Origin: Burkholderiales bacterium | GTDB lineage: Bacteria > Pseudomonadota > Gammaproteobacteria > Burkholderiales > Burkholderiaceae_D | Assembly: GCA_016197345.1 (NCBI GenBank) | Contig: JACPVY010000137.1 | Location: forward strand, 1-5,175 | Length of the DNA: 5,175 nucleotides | Direction: 5' to 3' | Part shown: piece after piece, positions 1 to 4,985 of the stretch | Numbering within the stretch: the stretch's first letter is position 1 | Layout of the letters: each line of letters begins with the position of its first letter | Made by a program: the position numbers and the translations under genes | The notes under the pieces: generated by a model | Databases searched by the model: none | Told to the model about the DNA's origin: nothing | What the model saw: the letters and a program-made list of their open reading frames with translations, nothing else

Positions 1-1
1 G

Positions 2-3000
2 CCTATTCGATACTGGAGTAAATCCCTGCCTGGCGTTTTTTTCCCACCGACGCTCTTGACCTTGCTTACGCTCATGACGCCGCTCTTGGCACAGGCGGGC
101 ATCGCTGGTCGCATTCAGTTTGTTGCTGGCGATGTGCGCATTGTCGGCAGTGACGGCAAAGAACGGCCCGCGCAAAAAGGTGGTGAAGTGCTAGAACTCG
201 ATAGCATCATCACGGCCAAAGATGCGCAAGCGCAAATCAAAATGGTCGATGGCGCACTGATTGCGCTACGCCCTGAAACCCAATTGAAACTCGATGCCTA
301 TGTCTTTGATGGCAAAGCAATTGAGACTGAAAAAGCGTGGTTCACGCTGATCAAAGGTGGTTTGCGCAGCTTGACAGGCTTGATTGGCAAAAATAACAAA
401 GAGCGCTATGCCATCCGTACCCCCAATGCCGTGATTGGCATTCGTGGCACAGATCACGAACCGGTGGTGATCTTGCCCGATACCATCATCGCGCAAGGTA
501 ATCCAGCAGGCACTTACGATAAGGTCAATGTCGGTATCACGAGCTTGACTACCAGTGCCGGCACCACACTGATTCAACGCAATCAAATCGGCTTTGCTGG
601 GGCGCCCAATCAAGCGCCAGTCTTACTGCAAAAAATGCCGAATTTTTATATCAGTGGTGCACAGCCCAAAGTAAGCGTGAAATCTGGCGAGAAAAATACA
701 ACAGGCAATACTGACAGCACGGATGGTGAAACAAGCAATAAACCCGCAGCCCAGTTAAGAGAAGACACCACCCTGCTAGCGCAACGCGAAGATCGCACTA
801 CCACGCCAGAGCCAAACCTAACCGCCAGCGCCCAATTTGCCAATCGCACACTAAGCGCGACCAATGGCACGGGGAGCACCGTTGATGCTAGCACCCAAAC
901 CCTGACCGACGCTGCTGGCATTGCCACCATCATTTCACTGACACCCAATGTCAGCAATCTGCGCCCAGACATCGCCGTCAGTTATCTTGGCAACAACACC
1001 GATGTCAATATGTATTTAGCGGCGGCGCAAAGCGTTGCCAACAGTTTGAACAACGGCTTAAACGCGATTCAGCAAAGTCAGCAATCCTCTGAAGCGGCGC
1101 GCAATACTGCCTTCGCCAATACCGAAACGGCAATTTCCGCAGTCAATGCCGCAACAGCGTCAGCAGCGGCGGCCTCTGCTGCTGGCATTCCCAACAACAA
1201 TGAAGTGCTACAACAAACCCTAGTGGCGACCAATAAAGGTCAGCAAGCCTTGCAGCAAATCAGCCAAATTTTGAAAGGCGAAAATGGCTTGACTGGGCTA
1301 GTCAATTTGCAGCAAGTTTCCGCTAGCGGTGCCAGCGAATATGCACGTTATATGAACGATTTGCAGCGCTGGCAAAAAGACAACTCCGAGCAAAATCGCC
1401 TCGCGCTACAGATGGATGAACAAGCGCTAGCGGCCTTATCGACCAAGATTGCCAAGATAGGCAAAGGGGAAGGCGATACAGGCACTGCCTTGACCCAAGC
1501 GATTGCATTGGCAGAAGCGGCCTCGGCGGCGGCCTCGCAAGCGATGGTGGCGGCCAACAACATCCCGAGCACAGACCCACGCTATGCCATTTTCCAAGCC
1601 ACTGCTGCTGCCGCCGTCAGCAGCGCCAAAGAAGCACTGCAAGCGGTGCAAGCAGTGCAAGAAGCCTTGAATTTGGCCCAAATCAATTATTCTGCCGTCA
1701 ACACTGTCGCTAAGAGCACCCCTAGCAGCATTCAAATCGCCAATCTCAACTCGAATGCGAAAGGCATTTCTAACGGCAATTATGGTGCCAAGGTAGCGAT
1801 AGCGGTCGATAGCAATGGTAATTTCGTGCGGGGTAATGCCACTGATTATCAAGCGCTAGGGCCAGCCAATCACAGTATTTATTATGCTGACGATGGCAAA
1901 CCGCAATTACTCGATATGCAAAAAAATGCGGCGACGGGTTTAGCGTGGGGGCGGTGGCAAGGTGGCAAAATTGTTACTGAAGAACAAATTACCGGGCGCG
2001 ATGCGAGCGGTCGGGTTGGTTTAGGCGCCGTTGACAAAACCACAGGGCAATTTGTGCTAGGTGCCGTCGATAAAAATGTGACAGAACAAGGGCAAGCTAG
2101 CCTGCATTGGATTACTGGCATCAACGCCGAACCTCGGCGTTTAGCACAAAGTTTGACGGGGGTTGCCCATTACACGATGCTAGGTGGCACCCGCCCCACT
2201 GACAACTATGGCAATACCGGGGTCTTAAATAGCGCCACCTTGAGTGCGAATTTCTCGACCCAAAGTGTATCAGCCCTGTTAAACCTCAACTTTGGCAATG
2301 ATGTATGGCGCTTTGGCGATACCAATATTGCACTGGATGGCAGCCGCTTTGATGCACGCTATTGCGCTAGCTGCGTCCTCAATCAAACTGCTAACAGCCT
2401 GAATATTTTGACGAAAAACGGCGAGCAGGTTAATCCGAATACGAAAGACAGCAAGAGCTTAAGCTATGCCGCCACGATTAGCGGCAGCCTGATGGGCTTA
2501 GGCTTAAACAGTGCGGGGATTCAATACTCGCTGACCGAACCTAGCAGCCGTGCAGTAACTGACCCACTGACTGGTCAGATTTATCAAGTCCCGACCGACC
2601 ATATCATTCAAGGCGTCGTCGGTTTTAGCGGCGACAAGCAAAATGTGAATGCACAATATCGCGCCGTTAGCGCCGATGATGGTAGTGGTTTTGTACTCGC
2701 CAATAGCGGCCGCAGCGGGCAACAAGCGAGCGTCACCGCTTCCATCGACTATGGCAGCAGCGCCACCCGCTTGGTGGATTCAATCGGCGGCATGGATGAA
2801 TTTATCGGCAAAGCGCGTAATTACACCGCCATCGATGGCAGCACGCCTAACTATGGCCAAGAAAGTGCCGTGACGGTCAAACGCGGCAGTGCCACCAATA
2901 CCGACCTCGGCTCGGCCAAATTCGGCAACACCACGGTCAATTGGGGCCGCTGGCAAAATGGGGTGGTGGATATTTATAGCCGTGACGGCAGCGTGAAATT

Positions 3001-3391
3001 AGGCAGTATCAATAATCAAGGCCGTAGCCTGCATTGGATCAATACTTCGGCCAGCAATACCGAGTTAGCAACACTCCCCCTCACAGGTAGCGCAACCTAT
3101 AACAATATCGGTGGCACGGCCCCAACCGACGCGAAAGGCAATGTCGGCGTTCTCAATAGCGCACGCGTCGATGTCGATTTTTCTGCAATGCGCGCCAACA
3201 CCAGCATAGGCGTGAGTTTCAATTCAGCAGACAACCAGAGTACGTGGAATTTGGATGTGAAAAACATGCCATTTGCCCGCACCGATCTCGGTTTTAATTC
3301 CAGCAGTGCAAATCATGGCATCAATGGTGAGAGCCACACACTCAGTTGTGTTGGTATTAGCTGCGGCAATCTCAACACCAGCGCCATTTAA
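2..3391 (+). CDS. Giant exported FecR-domain protein with duplicated C-terminal beta domain (5' end open, ends at a premature stop)
   Basis: Residue numbers count from the TTG at 56, the first conventional start codon in frame; from there the product is 1111 aa. The frame is open back to position 2, and the stretch before the TTG reads RYWSK followed by a hydrophobic run, so the real start probably lies left of the window. A signal peptide ends at about LLAQA|G (residue 14). Residues 16-190 form a FecR domain, with DGALIALRPETQLKLD and the hallmark TPNAVIGIRGTD (122-133). Next come a Ser/Thr/Asn-rich linker (200-310), an Ala/Gln-rich, probably coiled-coil region (315-550), and two copies of a Gly/Asn-rich beta domain (about 570-860 and 925-end). 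Each copy carries GRWQxG, SLHWI, GGTxPTD, GVLNSA and a close cysteine pair (C770/C773, C1098/C1103). In classical FecR this domain belongs to a membrane anti-sigma regulator. Here it follows a signal peptide and no sigma factor is visible, so I infer a secreted or surface role. The substrate is unknown. The TAA at 3389-3391 appears premature. Confidence 0.85.
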   Translation, partial: PIRYWSKSLPGVFFPPTLLTLLTLMTPLLAQAGIAGRIQFVAGDVRIVGSDGKERPAQKGGEVLELDSIITAKDAQAQIKMVDGALIALRPETQLKLDAYVFDGKAIETEKAWFTLIKGGLRSLTGLIGKNNKERYAIRTPNAVIGIRGTDHEPVVILPDTIIAQGNPAGTYDKVNVGITSLTTSAGTTLIQRNQIGFAGAPNQAPVLLQKMPNFYISGAQPKVSVKSGEKNTTGNTDSTDGETSNKPAAQLREDTTLLAQREDRTTTPEPNLTASAQFANRTLSATNGTGSTVDASTQTLTDAAGIATIISLTPNVSNLRPDIAVSYLGNNTDVNMYLAAAQSVANSLNNGLNAIQQSQQSSEAARNTAFANTETAISAVNAATASAAAASAAGIPNNNEVLQQTLVATNKGQQALQQISQILKGENGLTGLVNLQQVSASGASEYARYMNDLQRWQKDNSEQNRLALQMDEQALAALSTKIAKIGKGEGDTGTALTQAIALAEAASAAASQAMVAANNIPSTDPRYAIFQATAAAAVSSAKEALQAVQAVQEALNLAQINYSAVNTVAKSTPSSIQIANLNSNAKGISNGNYGAKVAIAVDSNGNFVRGNATDYQALGPANHSIYYADDGKPQLLDMQKNAATGLAWGRWQGGKIVTEEQITGRDASGRVGLGAVDKTTGQFVLGAVDKNVTEQGQASLHWITGINAEPRRLAQSLTGVAHYTMLGGTRPTDNYGNTGVLNSATLSANFSTQSVSALLNLNFGNDVWRFGDTNIALDGSRFDARYCASCVLNQTANSLNILTKNGEQVNPNTKDSKSLSYAATISGSLMGLGLNSAGIQYSLTEPSSRAVTDPLTGQIYQVPTDHIIQGVVGFSGDKQNVNAQYRAVSADDGSGFVLANSGRSGQQASVTASIDYGSSATRLVDSIGGMDEFIGKARNYTAIDGSTPNYGQESAVTVKRGSATNTDLGSAKFGNTTVNWGRWQNGVVDIYSRDGSVKLGSINNQGRSLHWINTSASNTELATLPLTGSATYNNIGGTAPTDAKGNVGVLNSARVDVDFSAMRANTSIGVSFNSADNQSTWNLDVKNMPFARTDLGFNSSSANHGINGESHTLSCVGISCGNLNTSAI
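1937..2539 (+). repeat. First copy of the internally duplicated beta domain (coding repeat)
   Basis: This covers residues 628-828 of the FecR-domain protein. It shares an ordered set of motifs with residues 961 onward: WGRWQ (631-635), SLHWI (682-686), LTGVAHY followed by GGTRPTD and GVLNSA (700-727), and a Cys pair (770/773). The core LTGxAxY-x3-GGTxPTD-x2-GNxGVLNSA is nearly identical between copies, which shows an intragenic duplication. The copies have diverged in length. Copy 1 carries about 20 extra residues between GRWQ and SLHW, including a small 12-residue tandem duplication (LGAVDK at 2021-2038 and again at 2057-2074). The alternating polar/hydrophobic, Gly/Asn-rich pattern suggests a beta-barrel or beta-sandwich, loosely like TbpB-type lipoprotein barrels. 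That structural comparison is inference. Confidence 0.75.
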
Positions 3392-3529
3392 GGCTTTTTC
3401 CTCGGTGGCAATGCGCCCGGTTTAGGGGTGACGTATGACTTCTTCAGTGGCGACAAAGGCGGCGTGCAACCCAGCACACAAGTGACGCCACGCAGCAATG
3501 CGCATGGCGTTGTCATTTTGCGGAAATAA
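2936..3529 (+). repeat. Second copy of the duplicated beta domain (interrupted by the TAA)
   Basis: Residues 961-1111 plus the 45 codons after the stop repeat the motif order of copy 1: WGRWQ (963-967), SLHWI (991-995), LTGSATY then GGTAPTD and GVLNSA (1009-1036), a Cys pair (1098/1103) and the closing GFFLGGNAPGLG strand. The domain is only complete if the frame is read past the TAA at 3389-3391. It lacks the roughly 20-residue insertion seen in copy 1, so it is probably nearer the basic form of the domain. Confidence 0.72.
3392..3529 (+). pseudogene. Severed C-terminus of the FecR-domain protein, in frame after a TAA
   Basis: Directly after the TAA at 3389-3391, the same frame gives 45 codons (GFFLGGNAPGLGVTYDF, ending in GVVILRK) and then a TAA at 3527-3529. 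This matches the end of the first beta domain in the same protein. ISGSLMGLGLNSAGIQYSL (808-826) aligns with I-stop-GFFLGGNAPGLGVTYDF, and IIQGVVGFS (850-858) aligns with AHGVVILRK. The stop occupies the position of Ser809 in the first copy. The segment is therefore very probably native coding sequence cut off by a nonsense change (CAA or TCA to TAA would each be one step), a sequencing error, or a stop that is read through. Uninterrupted, the protein would be 1157 codons from the TTG at 56. The segment has no start codon or ribosome binding site of its own. Confidence 0.8.
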
Positions 3530-3538
3530 GCAAGGATA

Positions 3539-3570
3539 GGCGGCGGCGCTAGCGTGCCAGCGCCGCCGCC
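3539..3570. terminator. Strong GC-rich hairpin between convergent genes, possible bidirectional terminator
   Basis: A perfect 12-bp inverted repeat, GGCGGCGGCGCT (3539-3550) and AGCGCCGCCGCC (3559-3570), encloses an 8-base loop. It lies 9 bases after the full-frame stop of the FecR-domain gene and 21 bases beyond the stop of the convergent thioredoxin remnant, which is where a shared terminator would be expected. Neither side has a clear T-tract (AGCATCAAAA follows on the plus strand), so it may need Rho or act mainly as an mRNA 3'-end stabiliser. Its position after the second stop, not the TAA at 3391, agrees with the gene originally ending at 3529. Confidence 0.6.
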
Positions 3571-3591
3571 AGCATCAAAAGCCGGTCAGAT

Positions 3592-3870
3592 TTATTTCAC
3601 GCCCGCTTCTTGCGCCGCTTTGGCGAAGAAATCATAGACCCCGCTGTCGCTCATCTTGCGCGCATTCGCTAGCTCACCACCCTTGGTTGCAAATAGCACT
3701 TGATTTGACGGTGACACCAAGACCGCTGCCGGAATCCCTTTTTTGAGTGGATTGCCATAGCTATTGGCGATATCGAGATTACGATCAAAATTACCGACAT
3801 CGACTTTGACGACCTTGAACGATTTCGCCATCATTGCTGCGTTTTTTTCGCTTTTCAATGCGGTATTAAT
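3592..3870 (-). pseudogene. 5'-truncated thioredoxin-family protein (CxxC half missing)
   Basis: The open stretch runs from just after a TAG (complement of 3871-3873) to the TAA at 3592-3594. A TTG at 3858 would give 88 aa; the ATGs at 3834 and 3831 are the other candidate starts, and none has a recognisable ribosome binding site. The sequence resembles the C-terminal half of small exported thioredoxin-fold proteins. It has a central strand FKVVKVDVGNFDRN, a cis-proline loop GIPAAVLVSP (residues 41-50, Pro43), the following strand QVLFATKGGEL and the final helix GVYDFFAKAAQEAG. Full-length relatives are about 150 aa with a signal peptide and a redox CxxC near the middle. Both are absent, and there is no cysteine at all. 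The in-frame codons before the TTG (INTA) still look family-like, so the break is at or near 3871, where the DNA turns AT-rich. Most likely a gene remnant. A shortened protein made from the TTG is possible but could not do thiol-disulfide exchange. Confidence 0.75.
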
Positions 3871-4001
3871 CTAGAATCGATTTATTTTTTTCGAAAAAAA
3901 TTTAAAAAATTCGAATTTTGATACCGAATTAAACCGAGTTCAATTTAGAAAATTAAACGGATACCTAAAAAACAATTTAAAACCAAAAGGAAACTACGAG
4001 C
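3871..4001. other. AT-rich, palindrome-dense non-coding segment
   Basis: GC content is about 23% over 3871-3990 (28 of 120 counted), against roughly half in the flanking genes. All three minus-strand frames are closed by stops and no lost thioredoxin N-terminus is readable. It holds three TCGA-centred perfect palindromes close together: AATCGATT (3875-3882), TTTTTTTCGAAAAAAA (3885-3900) and AAAATTCGAATTTT (3906-3919). CGGTAT (3861-3866) is inverted as ATACCG (3921-3926) and brackets this cluster. A near-repeat, AATTAAACCG (3928-3937) and AATTAAACGG (3951-3960), follows. A weak minus-strand promoter could be read (TTGAAC at 3943-3938, 17-bp spacer, CAAAAT at 3920-3915), but such matches are expected by chance in AT-rich DNA. 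No convincing hairpin terminator for lutC is seen. The segment may be foreign DNA, a deletion scar or a silencer-type region. Confidence 0.6.
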
Positions 4002-4715
4002 TTAATTGGGGATGAGGATCACATGGACCCGATACGGGCCGTGGGCGCCAAGCACGATGGTTTGTTCAATGTCGCCGGTACGCGAAGGGCCAGAGATAAA
4101 CGTCGCCGTGCGCGGCAAGCCAGCTTGCTCGGCTTGCTCGGCTTGTAAGAGCGTAAATGCCTGCTCCATATAGGCAACGATGCGGGATTCTTGCACGATA
4201 GCGATATGCGTTTCCGGCAAAATCGCAGAACTGACAGGCGTCGCCACGCTAGAAGTCAGCAGCAAACTGCCAGTTTCAGCCACGGCGCAAAATGCGCCCG
4301 TCAGGCTTTGTGCATAATCCATGCGCTGCGACCGTGGTGCTGGCGCAAGGCTGATTTCTACCCCTGCCGCTTGCCATGCTAAGGACGCAAATTGCGGCCA
4401 AATCTGCATCGTCGGCGGCAAAGCATTTTCCTGCAAATAGCGCGCCACCTCGGCTGGCACCGCGTCGAGCGTCGGCACTTGTGCCAAGGTATCGCCCATT
4501 TTCAGCGCTTGCTGGCAAAAATAGGCAATCAACGCTGCGCGCTCACCGTCTGCCGCCGCTTGCGCCGCACCACCTAGCGCAGGCTGCGGTCCGGCCGCAT
4601 GCTGCTGCAAATAGGCCCGCGCGGCAGCGATTTCTGCCTCTTTTTCTGATGCAGGGCGCTGCTGTGCATCCCGCAAGCGCTGCAAAATGGCGCTACGCGC
4701 CTTCGAAGTATTCAT
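4002..4715 (-). CDS. lutC: Lactate utilization protein C (LUD-domain protein)
   Basis: The product is 237 aa, the usual length for LutC/YkgG. The LUD domain covers about residues 55-237. Conserved blocks are AFCAVAETGSLLLTS (141-155), LPETHIAIV (166-174) and the signature ISGPSRTGDIEQTIVLGAHG (207-226), followed by the terminal strand VHVILIP. In Bacillus and many proteobacteria LutC acts with the iron-sulfur proteins LutA and LutB to oxidise L-lactate to pyruvate in the cytoplasm. LutC itself carries no Fe-S motif and its precise job is unclear. The ATG at 4715 is preferred: the N-terminal helix MNTSKARSAILQRLR is typical, and an AGGA lies 13 bases upstream (complement of 4729-4732), rather far for strong initiation. 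lutA and lutB do not adjoin it, since a thioredoxin remnant lies downstream and divergent fdxA upstream. It is therefore an orphan here, or its partners are elsewhere. A small AEQ-type amino-acid repeat sits at 192-198. Confidence 0.9.
   Translation of the reverse strand: MNTSKARSAILQRLRDAQQRPASEKEAEIAAARAYLQQHAAGPQPALGGAAQAAADGERAALIAYFCQQALKMGDTLAQVPTLDAVPAEVARYLQENALPPTMQIWPQFASLAWQAAGVEISLAPAPRSQRMDYAQSLTGAFCAVAETGSLLLTSSVATPVSSAILPETHIAIVQESRIVAYMEQAFTLLQAEQAEQAGLPRTATFISGPSRTGDIEQTIVLGAHGPYRVHVILIPN
4123..4145 (-). repeat. 9-bp in-frame tandem repeat inside lutC
   Basis: The unit GCTTGCTCG (plus strand) occurs at 4123-4131 and 4132-4140, with a partial third copy (GCTTG) at 4141-4145. 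It encodes the AEQAEQA stretch at about residues 192-198, in the linker just before the conserved ISGPSRTGD block. Copy-number change by slippage would add or remove three residues without shifting the frame. Confidence 0.7.
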
Positions 4716-4814
4716 AATCAGCTAAAATTCCTGTTTTAGACGATCACGCTAACACAAAACACTTTTAGTGACGGCATTCGTGACGGCTAAATCATCTTTT
4801 TTAACGCTATATTC

Positions 4815-4840
4815 GTGCCGCGCATTTTGCTGTGCGGCAT
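4815..4840. promoter_or_regulatory. Imperfect inverted repeat, candidate operator or small hairpin
   Basis: GCCGCGCA (4817-4824) pairs with TGTGCGGC (4831-4838) across the six-base loop TTTTGC. There is one G-T wobble in the core, and the stem is extended outward by a T-A and a G-T pair. It sits between lutC (about 100 bp) and the fdxA promoter (about 31 bp before its -35 box). It could be a protein-binding dyad or a transcribed hairpin. There is no T-tract, so it is a poor terminator. Confidence 0.4.
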
Positions 4841-4870
4841 TTGCATATAGGTAATTCGTCTAAGCGAAAA

Positions 4871-4899
4871 TTGTGATAAGCCCTGTTTTGCCTTAAAAT
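4871..4899 (+). promoter_or_regulatory. Sigma70-type promoter for fdxA
   Basis: TTGTGA (4871-4876, 4/6 to TTGACA) and TAAAAT (4894-4899, 5/6 to TATAAT) are separated by exactly 17 bp. Transcription would start near 4906 and leave a leader of about 80 bases. This is the best promoter match in the intergenic region and has the correct orientation and distance for fdxA. Confidence 0.6.
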
Positions 4900-4904
4900 G
4901 CCTG

Positions 4905-4945
4905 CTACTGCAAAGTAGTTGAGTGCGTTGCACAGGTAAAACCTG
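4905..4945 (+). other. Two small hairpins in the presumed fdxA leader
   Basis: CTACT (4905-4909) and AGTAG (4914-4918) form a 5-bp stem closed by a GCAA (GNRA-type) tetraloop. CAGGT (4933-4937) and ACCTG (4941-4945) form a second 5-bp stem with an AAA loop. Both lie downstream of the predicted start site and well before the ribosome binding site. The stems are short, so they could be incidental. They match no riboswitch I recognise. Confidence 0.3.
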
Positions 4946-4976
4946 ATTTCTGCCTTGCTACACATAAAACCATGAT

Positions 4977-4981
4977 AGGAA
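4977..4981 (+). promoter_or_regulatory. fdxA ribosome binding site
   Basis: AGGAA at 4977-4981 lies 4 bases before the ATG at 4986. It fixes that ATG as the start over the ATG at 4981, which overlaps the motif and hits TGA after one further codon. Confidence 0.65.
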
Positions 4982-4985
4982 TGAT

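Larger units (their letters stand above)
4716..4985. promoter_or_regulatory. Divergent intergenic region between lutC and fdxA
   Basis: These 270 bp contain no credible gene. They must hold the promoters of both divergent genes. Visible elements are a direct repeat GTGACGGC (4768-4775 and 4780-4787, start-to-start 12 bp), itself flanked by TTTAG and CTAAA, and a 10-bp imperfect inverted repeat at 4815-4840. There is also a promoter for fdxA at 4871-4899 and two small hairpins in its presumed leader. The lutC-side promoter is not clear; I found no pair of -35/-10 boxes worth calling. The direct repeat lies 53-72 bp upstream of the lutC start, a plausible operator position, but no regulator can be named. 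Confidence 0.5.

Noticed and set aside
266..1852. Several minus-strand open frames of 70-140 codons opposite the large gene
   Set aside because: They lie antisense to a well-supported coding region, overlap each other, and their translations show no domain or start signal. They are shadow frames.
3592..3858. A complete small thioredoxin-like protein
   Set aside because: It lacks the CxxC active site, the first strand and helix of the fold, and any signal peptide or ribosome binding site. A remnant fits better, though expression from the TTG or ATG cannot be excluded.
3871..4001. An insertion sequence or CRISPR fragment in the AT-rich segment
   Set aside because: There is no transposase fragment, no clear terminal inverted repeats with a target duplication, and no regularly spaced repeats. 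The visible palindromes are local.
3981..4001. Intrinsic terminator for lutC in the T-rich minus strand just after its stop
   Set aside because: There are T-runs but no stable stem before them.
4191..4717. Plus-strand open frames opposite lutC (up to 113 codons)
   Set aside because: They are rich in Arg, Ala and His, have no recognisable family, and lie antisense to conserved LutC motifs.
4898..4918. A six-codon upstream ORF (MPATAK) before fdxA
   Set aside because: It has no ribosome binding site, and its ATG overlaps the predicted -10 box, so it would not be in the transcript.
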